Shown here piece after piece: positions 31,814-40,641 of a stretch of DNA of 64,000 nt. Each line of letters opens with the position of its first letter. Within the stretch, counting starts at the first letter, position 1. This DNA comes from Mesosutterella multiformis (lineage in GTDB: Bacteria; Pseudomonadota; Gammaproteobacteria; Burkholderiales; Burkholderiaceae_F), in contig NZ_BGZJ01000001.1 of the NCBI RefSeq assembly GCF_003402575.1, forward strand, positions 1,176,501 through 1,240,500. The letters are read 5' to 3'. The notes beneath the pieces were generated by a model that ran no database searches, was not told the DNA's origin, and worked only from the letters and a program-made list of their open reading frames with translations. The translations under genes and the position numbers were made by a program.

Positions 31814-33156
31814 GAGGGTGTGTAATTTTTTGTGGGCGGCTCGTTCAAGGTTAATCGATGTAGGGGGTGATTCGGTCACCAAATAGCACAACCAATTCTC
31901 TCATAGCGGCACTCCAGTATGGAGAAGGCCGCACCCATCTTTTCTCTACTTTCCGGATTGCCAGAAAGAGAAGTTTCAAAGCAGCCGTTTCAGTAGGGAA
32001 AGCAGCTCGGGTCTTAATTACTTTTCTTAGATCCCGATTAAGGCTCTCTATGGCATTGGTTGTATAAATAAGTCTGCGGATATTTGGGGAAAAATCAAAG
32101 AAGGGGATCACCTTATCCCAGGAATCGATCCACTGTTTGGCGATGTAAGGGTATCTGAGCCCCAGTTCCGACTGTGCAAAAGCGTCCAGTTCCTTCCGCG
32201 CATCAGCCGCGTTTACGGCCCGGTAAATGGGCTTCAGCGCGCCGGCTACGGCCTTGTAATCCTTATATCCGACGAATTTCAGACTGTTCCTGATCAGGTG
32301 AACAATGCAGGTCTGCAGCAGAGTGTTGGGAAAGGCAGCTTCAAGCGCCTCCTTCATTCCCTTGAGTCCGTCTGTGACAGCAATCAGAATATCAGACACC
32401 CCCCTGTTTTTGAGTTCAGTGAAGACCTTAAGCCAATATTTTGCGCTTTCGTTATCAGCGACCCACATCCCCAAAACTTCCTTGCGGCCCTGGGCGTTTA
32501 CGCCCAAGGCAAGATGGACCGCTTTCGGGGTAACAATGCCATTATCACCTCGGATTTTGACTCGAATAGAGTCAAAGAAAACAGTTGTATAAAACGGATC
32601 CAGAGGACGGTTCTGCCATTTTTCAACCTCAGGAAGGATGGCGTCCGTAACATCGCTGATAAATTCGGCACTGGTCTCCATACCGTATTCATCATAGAGA
32701 AAGCCTTGAATTTCCCGGGTTGAGAGCCCTCTGGCGTACAAGGCCAGAACCTTGTCCTCAAACCCCGCCAGCTGGCGTTTATGCTTAGGAACGACCCTCG
32801 GCTCAAACTCTCCCTTGCGGTCTCTGGGTACGTCAATACGGATATTTCCAAGGCTGGACGATTTGAGGGTTTTCGAACTATGCCCGTTACGCTCATTTTC
32901 GGTGACACGTTTACCGCCTCTTTCGTAACCGAGATGATTGGTCATTTCACCGTCAAGCATTTGAGTCAGCAGCCGACCGAGCATATGGGCCATAAGATTT
33001 TCCGCATCCTCTGCGGTATTAATCTCAAGCCCGGATTTCTTGGCGTTTTCTAAAATCTGTCCTGCAACACTATCCAAGGGGTCTGTCTTTCGTTTCATTT
33101 GAGGCTCCTCCAAGAGCAATTATCTCAGAGTCACCCACAAAATTTTCCTCACCCTC
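31814..33156 (-). mobile_element. IS256-family insertion sequence, complete (1,343 bp)
   Basis: Terminal inverted repeats: the left end begins GAGGGTGTGTAATTTTTTGT and the right end, read inward, begins GAGGGTGAGGAAAATTTTGT, with about 22 of 29 bases matching. One transposase gene fills nearly the whole element on the minus strand. Exact 8-bp duplications flank it, so both ends are known. It is intact and likely mobile. Confidence 0.93.
31851..33098 (-). CDS. IS256-family (Mutator-type) transposase
   Basis: 415 residues from ATG 33098, which has GGAGGAG 7 bases before it; an ATG 7 codons earlier is less well placed. The DDE residues are visible: D in TVFFDSIRVKIRG, D in IAVTDGLKGMKEAL and E in TTNAIESLNRDLRK. 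The N-terminal DGEMTNHLGYERGGK segment and GNIRIDVPRDRKGEFEP are family hallmarks. The gene is undamaged. No second copy of the element lies in the window. Confidence 0.95.
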   Translation of the reverse strand: MKRKTDPLDSVAGQILENAKKSGLEINTAEDAENLMAHMLGRLLTQMLDGEMTNHLGYERGGKRVTENERNGHSSKTLKSSSLGNIRIDVPRDRKGEFEPRVVPKHKRQLAGFEDKVLALYARGLSTREIQGFLYDEYGMETSAEFISDVTDAILPEVEKWQNRPLDPFYTTVFFDSIRVKIRGDNGIVTPKAVHLALGVNAQGRKEVLGMWVADNESAKYWLKVFTELKNRGVSDILIAVTDGLKGMKEALEAAFPNTLLQTCIVHLIRNSLKFVGYKDYKAVAGALKPIYRAVNAADARKELDAFAQSELGLRYPYIAKQWIDSWDKVIPFFDFSPNIRRLIYTTNAIESLNRDLRKVIKTRAAFPTETAALKLLFLAIRKVEKRWVRPSPYWSAAMRELVVLFGDRITPYID

Positions 33157-33164
33157 GTTTCATC
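33157..33164 (+). repeat. Right 8-bp target-site duplication of the IS256 element
   Basis: GTTTCATC, identical to the left copy. Confidence 0.9.
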
Positions 33165-33879
33165 TGATTGCGCCTGACTACCCGGGGTTTGGCCGGTCCG
33201 GGATCCCGCCGAGATCCTCTTTCTCTTATACGTTTGATCACCTCGCCGATATCGTCCGGCAGTTTGCCGATGTGATGGGGCTTGGGAAGTTCTTTCTTTA
33301 TGTGTTTGACTATGGAGCCCCGATCGGCTTCCGGCTGGCAAAGTCGGAACCGGCGAGGATTCTCGGCATCATCAGCCAGAACGGCAATATCTATCAGGAA
33401 GGACTTGGCAAAAAGTGGGAGGCAAGAGCTGAATACTGGCGCCATCCAACTCCCGAACTTCGCGAACAATATAAAAGCGCCTTTGCGCCTCAGACCATCA
33501 TCGGTCAGTACACATTCGGCACGGAACCCGGAAGCGTGTCGCCGGATGGCTATACGCTGGATATTCACTACACGGAACGCCCGGAATATGACGAAATTCA
33601 GTCAGATCTGATCTTTGACTATCAGACGAATGTCGCGCTTTATCCGGCGTTCCAGGCATATCTGCGCGAATATCAGCCGCCTCTTCTCGCGGTCTGGGGG
33701 AAAAACGATGCGTCGTTTATTCCTGCCGGAGCCGAAGCTTTCAGACGGGATCTTCCTGAGGCCGAAATCCATTTTGTGGATAGCGGTCACTTTGCTTTGG
33801 AGTCTTGCTGCAGTGAAATCGCGGCTTACATCAGGGCCTTTGCGGATCGGGTCGAGCGCGGCGCGCTGAAATGACAGGC

Positions 33880-33916
33880 AAACGCCCGATCCGTAATCTC
33901 CGGACCGGGCGTTTTC
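33880..33916. terminator. Bidirectional intrinsic terminator
   Basis: AAACGCCCG pairs with CGGGCGTTT with inner TCCG/CGGA, between the convergent hydrolase fragment and the flavoprotein gene. Confidence 0.7.
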
Positions 33917-33942
33917 AGATCACTGATGTCACGCGCTCAGGG

Positions 33943-35526
33943 CTACATAGAGGAGGTTTTCCCCTTGATCGCGTCTATCGCGTGGATCGCGGCGAGGCGT
34001 CCTGAAGTCATAGCGAAACTCGAAGCCGATCCTTCGCAGCGGAGGTCGTACGTTGAGTCATAGAGACCGCCAATATCCTGGCCAATGACATAGAGGTTAG
34101 GAATGACATCGCCCTGCAGGTTCTTCGCCTCGAAGCGCGGGGTGACTGTGACACCGCCCAGCGTGAGGAAGTACGCGCGGATGCCTTTCAGAGCGTAATA
34201 CGGACCGTGATTCATATCGAAGGCCTCCAGGTGCTCAGGCTTTCTGCCAAAGTCCGGATCTTTCTTTTCAGCGGCAAATTTATTGACACGTTCCATCGTC
34301 GCGCGAAGGTTCTTCGGGGGAACGCCGATCTGGTTTGCCAGATCCTCAATCGTGTCGGCCTTGAATGCCCAGCCGCGCTTCATGCCTTCTTCCCAGGTTT
34401 TTGGGAGTTCCTTCAGGGGAACACCGGCGAGAACGATCGCGTTGAACGGCAGGAGGGCGCCTTTGTTCACCATGGTGTCCATCTTCTTCTGATCGAAGAT
34501 CGTGTACATCACACCGCCCGCGGTGGTCATGGCGTTGTAGACATCAACAAACACGGAACCGCGGGACTCATTAAAGAAGCGTTTGCCTTCGTGGTTCACC
34601 CAGAGCCAGGGCTGCGCGAGCGCGCAGCGACCCTGCTTCAGATAATCCGGGCCGCTGAACTGGCGGATCGGGGGATTATCGGGGAGGTACGGAGCGTTGC
34701 CGGCAACTGTCTGCATGCCGGCCAGACCCGCGCCGACCAGCTGCGCCATGTTGATACCGTCGCCCGTGCGGCCGTCCTTTTCCGGACCGCGGAGCCAGAT
34801 CGGTTCCACCATGCCGGGGGTTGAAGAGTCAGCCACATACTTCGCGATCATCTCCTTATTCGCGGCGAAACCGCCGGTGGCGATGATGACCTTCTTCGCC
34901 ATAACGAAAATGGTGTCGCCCTTGGCACTCTTCGCTTCAACACCGACAATCTGTCCGTTATTCGTGAGAAGCTTCTGCGCCGGGGTAGAGGTCAGAATCT
35001 GGGCGCGGTCACCCGCCGCGCGGATGTTCTTTTCGTAGTAGTCGAGAACCGCCTCGCATCCGCCTTTGAACAGGTGCCAGGTCATCAGGGATTCGTTTTT
35101 CGGATACATCGTGCGGATGCCGCGCATACCGATATGGGCTTCGTTCAGGATTTCGTTGATGGTGTCAGTCGATCCGGCAATCAGCGCGCGGAGAACTTCG
35201 GGGTCGGCGCGGAAATGATGATATTCAAGCGAGGCGTCAAGCACCTGGTCCACCGTGGTGTTGATGCCGTGAGCCTTCTGCCAGGTGGTCTGAACACCAA
35301 GCGACCCTTCAGGGAAGTGACCGGCGCCGCCGAGAACGCCAAGTTTCTCAAGCACCACGACACGGGCTCCATGCTTCACGGCAGTGCTCCCGGCGGAAAG
35401 TCCCCCCAGACCGCCGCCGATAATCACAATGTCAGTATTGATGGTCTGGGTTTTGGCCCAGGCCGGGCTCGTAACAGCCGTCAGAACAGCAGCCGTGATC
35501 AGATTCCTGCGCGAAATAGTGAACAT
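33943..35526 (-). CDS. Exported FAD-dependent flavoprotein of the fumarate reductase/succinate dehydrogenase group
   Basis: 527 residues. A signal peptide with a twin arginine (TISRRNLITAAVL...AWA) suggests export, possibly by Tat. The FAD dinucleotide fold GGGLGGLSAG is at 37-46, followed by VVLEK, and the family ends with NLYVIGQDIGGLYDSTYDLRCEGSASSFAMTSGR. The segment that holds the substrate histidine in flavocytochrome c (HHxMGGL) reads FLTLGGV here, so the substrate is probably not simple fumarate; urocanate-type or other enoate reductases are alternatives. There is no cytochrome domain. No electron donor lies next to it. The amino-acid binding protein gene starts divergently 267 bases away. 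Confidence 0.85.
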   Translation of the reverse strand: MFTISRRNLITAAVLTAVTSPAWAKTQTINTDIVIIGGGLGGLSAGSTAVKHGARVVVLEKLGVLGGAGHFPEGSLGVQTTWQKAHGINTTVDQVLDASLEYHHFRADPEVLRALIAGSTDTINEILNEAHIGMRGIRTMYPKNESLMTWHLFKGGCEAVLDYYEKNIRAAGDRAQILTSTPAQKLLTNNGQIVGVEAKSAKGDTIFVMAKKVIIATGGFAANKEMIAKYVADSSTPGMVEPIWLRGPEKDGRTGDGINMAQLVGAGLAGMQTVAGNAPYLPDNPPIRQFSGPDYLKQGRCALAQPWLWVNHEGKRFFNESRGSVFVDVYNAMTTAGGVMYTIFDQKKMDTMVNKGALLPFNAIVLAGVPLKELPKTWEEGMKRGWAFKADTIEDLANQIGVPPKNLRATMERVNKFAAEKKDPDFGRKPEHLEAFDMNHGPYYALKGIRAYFLTLGGVTVTPRFEAKNLQGDVIPNLYVIGQDIGGLYDSTYDLRCEGSASSFAMTSGRLAAIHAIDAIKGKTSSM

Positions 35527-35589
35527 AACTTTTCTCTCCTTAGTGAACCACTCCGGGACGAGTGCCCGGGATCCTGTTCTTATTATTCG

Positions 35590-35605
35590 AAAGAATTAGT
35601 TCTTT
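35590..35605. promoter_or_regulatory. Palindrome between flavoprotein and binding-protein genes
   Basis: AAAGAATTAGTTCTTT is a perfect 6-4-6 inverted repeat in the divergent control region, 65 bases before the flavoprotein start. A single GGTATTAC, like the metQ operators, lies at 35686-35693, about 100 bases before the binding-protein start. Both are weak evidence of regulation. Confidence 0.4.
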
Positions 35606-35792
35606 GGCTGTAACTTAGGTGACACCGCAGCATTGGCAACATGCTGTCAGACCGCCCCGGAGATCGAAATTCGCGGAATCCTTGCGGTATTACTTGCGGG
35701 GCATGAGGCTTTTTCAGGATTCCCGGCGGATAATGAATCTCACCAGCTAAACACCCGCAATTCAGTTGAAAAAATTCAAAAGAGAGGAAATT

Positions 35793-36575
35793 ATGCTGAA
35801 GCAGTTTCTCCTGGCCTCATTCGCCTGTGCCCTTGCCGTAGTATCCGGATTTGGTGTCAGCACCAAAGCTGAAGCCAAGCCCGTTTACACGGTAGCGATG
35901 GATGCGGCGTACCCTCCGTTTGGATCTCAGGATCTGAAGTCGAAGGAATATGTCGGCTACGACGTCGATATCATCAAGGCGATTGCCGCCAAGGAAGGCT
36001 TCGCGGTCAAGATCCGCAATCTGCAGTTTGACGGTCTGATCCCGGCTCTCCGCACCGGTAACATTGATATCGCGATCAACGACATCACGATTACTCCGGA
36101 TCGCGCGAAGAACGTGGATTTCTCTCATCGTTATTACATTGCCGGTCTCGGTGTTGTGGTTCAGAAAAATAACCGCACGATCCGTACGGCCAAGGATCTT
36201 GAAGGGAAGCGTCTCGGTGTTTCAATCGGCTCAACCGGTGAAGAGGCTGCCCGTAAGATCAAAAACGCTGACGTTCACGTCTATAACCAGCTGAATGAAG
36301 CCTATCTTGAGCTTCGGAATGGCGGTGTGGATGCCGTCGTGAATGACATCCCGACGAATGACTACTATGTGGCCACCGCAGGACGAGGCGCCGTGAAGGC
36401 TCTGCCTGTCGCGCTGACTCAGGAAGACCTTGGCATAGCCGTGAAGAAGGGCAACACCAAGCTTCTCACCCAGATCAATGACGGTCTTGCGAAGATCAAG
36501 AAGGATGGCGAATTCGCCAAGATCTATCACAAGTGGTTTGGCAAGCAGCCCCCGAAGGCTCTGCTTCACGACTGA
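35793..36575 (+). CDS. Polar amino-acid ABC transporter substrate-binding protein
   Basis: 260-residue periplasmic binding protein of family 3. ATG 35793 has AGAGGA 5 bases before it, which rules out the TTG at 35766. The signal peptide MLKQFLLASFACALAVVSGF...AEA is cut near residue 28. Family marks are YTVAMDAAYPPFGSQD, YVGYDVDIIKAIAAKEGFAVKIRNLQFDGLIPALRTGNIDIAINDITITPDRAKNVDFS and the final KIKKDGEFAKIYHKWFGK. The binding residues resemble glutamine- or basic amino-acid-binding proteins. No permease or ATPase gene is near. A hairpin with a T-run follows. Confidence 0.9.
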   Translation: MLKQFLLASFACALAVVSGFGVSTKAEAKPVYTVAMDAAYPPFGSQDLKSKEYVGYDVDIIKAIAAKEGFAVKIRNLQFDGLIPALRTGNIDIAINDITITPDRAKNVDFSHRYYIAGLGVVVQKNNRTIRTAKDLEGKRLGVSIGSTGEEAARKIKNADVHVYNQLNEAYLELRNGGVDAVVNDIPTNDYYVATAGRGAVKALPVALTQEDLGIAVKKGNTKLLTQINDGLAKIKKDGEFAKIYHKWFGKQPPKALLHD

Positions 36576-36611
36576 GCCTGATCGCCCCCGGTACCCTAAC
36601 CCTAACCCCCG

Positions 36612-36650
36612 AGCGGGAAAGTGCAGAAAATGTCACTTTCCCTGCTTTTA
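36612..36650 (+). terminator. Terminator between binding-protein and mmuM genes
   Basis: GGGAAAGTG (36615-36623) pairs with CACTTTCCC (36634-36642), followed by TGCTTTTA. Confidence 0.65.
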
Positions 36651-36671
36651 TTAAAACAAGAGCAGGTCACC

Positions 36672-37628
36672 ATGAATCCGATTGAATCCATTCTCAGCCG
36701 CTATCCCCTGATGGTTCTTGACTGCGCGCTCGGCACTGAAATCGCCAAGCGTGGTTTTGATACAAACGATTCGCTTTGGAGCGCGAAGGCGCTTTATGAG
36801 CGGCCGGAACTGATCAGGGAAATTTTTGAAGAGTATTACGATCAGGGTGCCGATCTTGTCGCGACGGCAAGCTATCAGGCGACGATTCCTGGTTTTGAGG
36901 CGAAGGGGTTCTCGCATGATGAATCCGCGGACCTGATCCGCAAGTCGGTAGTGATTGCCCGCGAAGCGCGCGACGCTTCATGGAGCCGTCACTCCGGAGA
37001 GAACCGTCCGAAGCCGATCGTAGCGGCTTCTGTCGGCCCCTATGGCGCCTATCTGGCAAACGGCAGTGAGTACACGGGCGACTACTCGCTTACGCGTAAG
37101 GAGCTGGCGGACTTCCATGCTGAACGCCTTGCGCTGCTCCTTGAGGAGCGGCCGGAGATTGTGGCAATTGAAACGATCCCGCTGCTTCGCGAAGCCCAGG
37201 CGGTTCTCGATGTGCTGAAAGACACGCCTGAAGCAAGCGCCTGGGTGGCTTTCTCCTGTAAAAACGGAAAGGAAACCTGCGGCGGTGACAGTGTCTATGA
37301 AGCCGCCAAGGCACTCGACTCGAACCCGCAGCTCGCCGCGATCGGCATCAACTGCACCGCGCCCCAGTATGTAGCGAGCCTCATTCAGGAAGTCCGGCGC
37401 GGTACCTCGAAACCGATTATCTGCTACCCGAATACCGGTGAATCCTATAACCCGGCAACGAAGACCTGGTTTGGTTCCCCACTCCCGTTCCGCGCGTATG
37501 TGCGGACCTGGTACGAGGCGGGTGCCCGCGTGATCGGCGGCTGTTGCCGCGCGACTCCAGCAGACACTCACGATATCGCGGAATTCCGTGCTGAGCTGAT
37601 CCGCGAAGGAGTGCCTCCGGCGCTTTAA
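36672..37628 (+). CDS. mmuM: Homocysteine S-methyltransferase
   Basis: Zinc-dependent enzyme that makes methionine from homocysteine with S-methylmethionine or SAM as methyl donor. The barrel start MVLDCALGTEIAKRGFDTND, GADLVATASYQATIPGF, and SVGPYGAYLANGSEYTGDY match MmuM/YagD. The zinc cysteines are in GINCTAPQ (about residue 228) and GGCCRATPADT (about 291-292). I use ATG 36672 (318 residues, like E. coli MmuM's 310); the GTG at 36621 would start inside the preceding hairpin. It is the only methionine-making gene here, which relates in theme, not position, to the metQ triplet. Confidence 0.93.
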   Translation: MNPIESILSRYPLMVLDCALGTEIAKRGFDTNDSLWSAKALYERPELIREIFEEYYDQGADLVATASYQATIPGFEAKGFSHDESADLIRKSVVIAREARDASWSRHSGENRPKPIVAASVGPYGAYLANGSEYTGDYSLTRKELADFHAERLALLLEERPEIVAIETIPLLREAQAVLDVLKDTPEASAWVAFSCKNGKETCGGDSVYEAAKALDSNPQLAAIGINCTAPQYVASLIQEVRRGTSKPIICYPNTGESYNPATKTWFGSPLPFRAYVRTWYEAGARVIGGCCRATPADTHDIAEFRAELIREGVPPAL

Positions 37629-37655
37629 TGATCTACGTGAATTATTGAAATCATG

Positions 37656-37696
37656 ACGGGAGCCCCGGTTTTAAAGTCGGTGGCTCCCGTTTTTTT
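37656..37696 (+). terminator. Strong terminator after mmuM
   Basis: ACGGGAGCC and GGCTCCCGT form the stem, followed by TTTTTTT. Confidence 0.9.
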
Positions 37697-37830
37697 ATGC
37701 CGGTGTCACGGGAATGTCATTAAAACGAAACGGAGCCGTCAAAAAACGTCCCTATTCTGCATAGCGTTCAGGGGAGATCGATCAGCATCTCCCGCGAGCA
37801 TCATTATTTATTCAAGGATAGAGATACCAA

Positions 37831-38796
37831 ATGAACTGCAATCGCCGTACGCTTCTCAAGACTGCTGCGACCCTCATTGTTCTTCCTGCCGCCGGTGCCG
37901 CCAAGGCTGTTTCGGTCTGCCCCGCCACCGACATCACAATTCCGCCTGAAAAGGATCTGATTTCCTCTTTCGGCTGGGTGACGGATGTTCACTACAGCGT
38001 GCAGCCTGTCCGCCGCATTGATAACGAGGATTCGACCCGTGTTTACGCGCATTCCCTCGCGAAGCTCCGCCAGGCAACGGATCTCTTCAATACCCGTAAG
38101 CTCGATTTCGTGATTGAACTGGGTGACTTCAAGGACTGCAAGGATGACGGCGACCGTGAGGGAACGCTTGAATTCCTGCGTACGGTTGAGCGTGAGTTCA
38201 GCCGCTACAACGGTCCCCGCTACCACGTGGCCGGCAATCATGACTTTGACAAGATCACCTACGAAGACTTCGTGACGAACGTGACGAACCCGGGTGACGC
38301 GAATGGCAAGAGCTACTACAGCTTCGTGCGAGGCGGTGTGAAGTACATTGTGCTCGACGCCTGCTACAAGGACACGAAGGGCAACCATTACTCTGAAGGC
38401 AACTTCAATTGGGTTCAGACCTATGTGCCGGATGAGGAACTCGCCTGGTTCAAGAAGGAACTTGCGACCGGCTCCGAACCGATCATTGTCTTCACCCACC
38501 AGAATCTCAACTACTGGGACAAGGGACCGATGAACAACTGGTTCATCAAGAACGCGGCTGATGTTGTGAGCGCCATGGAGCAGAGCGGCCGTGTGCTCGC
38601 CGCTCTTTCCGGTCACTATCACCGCGGCTGGTACTCTGTCCGCAACGGCATTCACTATGTTGTGAATCAGGGTCTGGTCGAACGCGCTCTGCCGCGCAAT
38701 GTCTTCGGCATTGTGCACGTCGGCCGTGATCACACGGTTTATGTGGAGGGCTTCTATAACGAACGCTCCCACGTCTGCAAGCCCGCCAAGGCCTGA
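37831..38796 (+). CDS. Exported calcineurin-type metallophosphoesterase
   Basis: 321 residues with an N-terminal Tat-like signal (NRRTLLKTAATLIVLPAAGAAKA). The metal-site motifs appear in order: D52-x-H54 in TDVHY, D99 in GDFKDC, GNHDF at 135-139, H in VFTHQNLNY, and GHYHRG near 261. It should hydrolyse phosphate esters outside the cytoplasm; the substrate is not known. It stands alone between two terminators, transcribed from its own promoter (AT-rich stretch near 37780). Confidence 0.87.
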   Translation: MNCNRRTLLKTAATLIVLPAAGAAKAVSVCPATDITIPPEKDLISSFGWVTDVHYSVQPVRRIDNEDSTRVYAHSLAKLRQATDLFNTRKLDFVIELGDFKDCKDDGDREGTLEFLRTVEREFSRYNGPRYHVAGNHDFDKITYEDFVTNVTNPGDANGKSYYSFVRGGVKYIVLDACYKDTKGNHYSEGNFNWVQTYVPDEELAWFKKELATGSEPIIVFTHQNLNYWDKGPMNNWFIKNAADVVSAMEQSGRVLAALSGHYHRGWYSVRNGIHYVVNQGLVERALPRNVFGIVHVGRDHTVYVEGFYNERSHVCKPAKA

Positions 38797-38809
38797 TTTC
38801 CGCAGTACC

Positions 38810-38845
38810 CCCGCACGGGCCAGGGCCGTGCGGGTTCTCCTTTTT
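38810..38845 (+). terminator. Terminator after the phosphoesterase gene
   Basis: CCCGCAC/GTGCGGG extended by GG/CC, followed by TTCTCCTTTTT. Confidence 0.7.
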
Positions 38846-38940
38846 ACTTTGCTTGAGGCTTCGGTTTCCGTTCCGTCCCCGGGATTCTCTCCCCTGGGGC
38901 AACGTGTCGGGAACCGCTTTTTTTATTCTGAAGAGCAATA

Positions 38941-38976
38941 AAAAAGAGGATGACGCGGCTGCGTCATCCTCTTTCA
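38941..38976 (-). terminator. Terminator of the Gly/Pro-rich secreted protein gene
   Basis: AAAGAGGATGACGC and GCGTCATCCTCTTT form a perfect 14-base stem with a 4-base loop. Confidence 0.85.
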
Positions 38977-38994
38977 GTTATCTAGAACCGCAGA

Positions 38995-39522
38995 TCAGCG
39001 GGGGCCGGGGCCATGGGGGCCGGGGCCCTGAGGTCCGGGACCCTGAGGTCCGGGACCCTGAGGTCCATGATCCTGCGGACCGGGACCGGGGCCTCCCATT
39101 TTCTTTGCCTGTCCGGGCGGCATGGGGTGACCGGGACCGTTCATCTTTTTAGCCTGTCCCGGCGGCATTCCGTGGGGATGGGCCTTGCGGTAGGCCGGGG
39201 CATAGTTATTGCGGTACCAGTCGTTGCGGACAAAATGCACCGGACGGCGGCAGGCGTTGTACTTGCCGCAGTAGCGGGGCCAGTCGAGACGCTCGCGATC
39301 CGGCACGTTGAGGTAGATTGCGGCAACACCGGCAGCGGCAGCGCCGATCGCAACCACAGGCGCGCTGTTCCAGACTCTCGGCGCGTGGCCGGTGAGCGCA
39401 GGGATAACGCCCCAGTAGCCGGGGTCGCCGATTGAAATATTGATATTCGTCGCGGCGTTTGCTGCGGTCGCAGTCATGAGAGCGGCAGCTGCAAAGGCAA
39501 CAGCGGCATTCTTAAGCTTCAT
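38995..39522 (-). CDS. Secreted protein with Gly/Pro/Gln-rich tail, unknown function
   Basis: 175 residues. A signal peptide (MKLKNAAVAFAAAALMTATAANA) is followed by a short conserved-looking part (INISIGDPGYWGVIP), a hydrophobic stretch (APVVAIGAAAAGVAAIYL) that may be a membrane segment, and a Cys pair in RYCGKYNACRRPVHF. The last 60 residues are low complexity: MPPGQAKKM twice, then GPGPQ/GPQ repeats. The DNA of this tail contains a 15-base tandem repeat (CCCTGAGGTCCGGGA, 2.7 copies at 39026-39066), so the length may vary. I do not recognise the family. Confidence 0.65.
   Translation of the reverse strand: MKLKNAAVAFAAAALMTATAANAATNINISIGDPGYWGVIPALTGHAPRVWNSAPVVAIGAAAAGVAAIYLNVPDRERLDWPRYCGKYNACRRPVHFVRNDWYRNNYAPAYRKAHPHGMPPGQAKKMNGPGHPMPPGQAKKMGGPGPGPQDHGPQGPGPQGPGPQGPGPHGPGPR
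39026..39066. repeat. 15-bp tandem repeat inside the Gly/Pro-rich tail
   Basis: CCCTGAGGTCCGGGA occurs 2.7 times without a gap and encodes GPGPQ-like units. In-frame gain or loss of units would only change tail length. Confidence 0.8.
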
Positions 39523-39636
39523 GAGCCCCTCCTTTCCTCGTGGGTACGTTTCGTTACTTAAAGGATACTTCGATCACTGTCGAAGAAGCGTGAGCAAACC
39601 GCAAAATTTCCATCGAAACCGTAATTGGATATTTCG

Positions 39637-40503
39637 TCAATAGGAAACAGCCTGCGATTCCGAATCCGGGTCCCGCATCTTGTCTCCCCAGATAGAGTCG
39701 AGGAGGGATGCCGGACGAACCCGGGTTGAAATCTCTTCTTTATCACAGATCCAGGCGTGAATCGGTTCGAGGAGAGACGGCTGGACCCAGAGCTCCTCAC
39801 TGACCATTTTCGAAAGATTCTTATCCTTCCACTGCTTCAGAAAACGGTCGATGGAAAGCCGCGAAGTGTTCACGACATTCGCGATGTAGTGACGCTGAAT
39901 CGGGGGCGGCATGCGGATCCAGGTGTCCCCCGCCTCATCCTGAACGGTATGACCGTAGCTCGCGGCCCAGGCATAGTAGAAAGCCGCAAGCCTCAGCTCC
40001 ACACTGCAGCTGGAAAGAATCGCGAAACCGAGACGGTCAGAGAGCTTTGCCATTTCAAACTGACGCGCGAAAAGAAGCGCCGCCTCGGGGCTCCCCCGCA
40101 GCACCGGGATGAGGAGATCCTTGGGGGCTGTGATGATTTCACTTGGAATCAGCGCGAAGTAACGCCCGAAACACGGGAAACCGGTGAAAAAATTCAGGTT
40201 GCCGCTTGCGAACCGCCCTGGAATCGAGAGACCGATCGCGTTTCCGTCGTGCCCCAGCGCGCGGCCTGTGATGCCCTTTCTAACAACAGTGACCTGGTCC
40301 ACCGGATCGCAGGGTCTGAAGATTTCTTCTCCGGCGCTCAGTTTCCGTACCGTGCCGATTCTCTCAATCAGCCGGAGAAGCGAAGGATGCAGCGCGTGAG
40401 TAATAAAAGGTATGACTGGTGTTCTGGGAATCCCTGATTCAAACCATGCGGTCGGCCGCGGCAATTCAACCGCGGCGTACCAGGCGAAGGGACGACGTGC
40501 CAT
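39637..40503 (-). CDS. Crp/Fnr-family transcription regulator
   Basis: 288 residues, longer than Crp (about 210) at both ends. There is a beta-barrel sensing domain (LIERIGTVRKLSAGEEIFRPCDPVDQVTVVRKGITGRAL, IPGRFASGNLNFFTG), a long dimer helix, and a winged helix (IQRHYIANVVNTSRLSIDRFLKQWKDKNLSKMV). No N-terminal FNR cysteine set is seen. The C-terminal 50 residues are extra. GGAGAG stands five bases before ATG 40503. It is divergent from the Tat-exported flavoprotein gene with a palindrome-rich gap between them, so control of the reductase is likely but inferred. Confidence 0.82.
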   Translation of the reverse strand: MARRPFAWYAAVELPRPTAWFESGIPRTPVIPFITHALHPSLLRLIERIGTVRKLSAGEEIFRPCDPVDQVTVVRKGITGRALGHDGNAIGLSIPGRFASGNLNFFTGFPCFGRYFALIPSEIITAPKDLLIPVLRGSPEAALLFARQFEMAKLSDRLGFAILSSCSVELRLAAFYYAWAASYGHTVQDEAGDTWIRMPPPIQRHYIANVVNTSRLSIDRFLKQWKDKNLSKMVSEELWVQPSLLEPIHAWICDKEEISTRVRPASLLDSIWGDKMRDPDSESQAVSY

Positions 40504-40641
40504 TTTCTCTCTCCATAAAACAGTTTGTCCGCCGCTTTCTCTGTTCCGTTTTTTTTTCTGTGTTCTTTTTTTCAGCTAATAGTAGCTTTTTTCCTTTATC
40601 CGCATGACTAAAGACCTACCTACTGCCTCCAATATTCCGTG

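Larger units (their letters stand above)
31657..33874 (+). pseudogene. Alpha/beta hydrolase (epoxide hydrolase/dehalogenase-like) interrupted by an IS256-family element
   Basis: The reading frame starts at ATG 31657 (GGAGGAG six bases before) and is cut after base 31813 by the insertion. It resumes at 33165 in the correct frame. Removing the element plus one target copy joins ...EDRFH to LIAPDYPGFG and yields a clean 288-residue protein. Seen after joining: oxyanion-region LLLLHGFPSSSHMFRDLIPAL, nucleophile FDYGAPIGFRLA (aspartate rather than serine, as in epoxide hydrolases and haloalkane dehalogenases), acid in WGKNDASFIP and histidine in DSGHFALE. The coding sequence shows no other damage, so the insertion looks recent. 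The protein cannot be made as long as the element is there. Confidence 0.93.

Noticed and set aside
36593-36609. CCCTAACCCTAACCC, resembling a telomere repeat
   Set aside because: Only two and a half units between two ordinary genes; most likely chance, and no linear-replicon signs are present.
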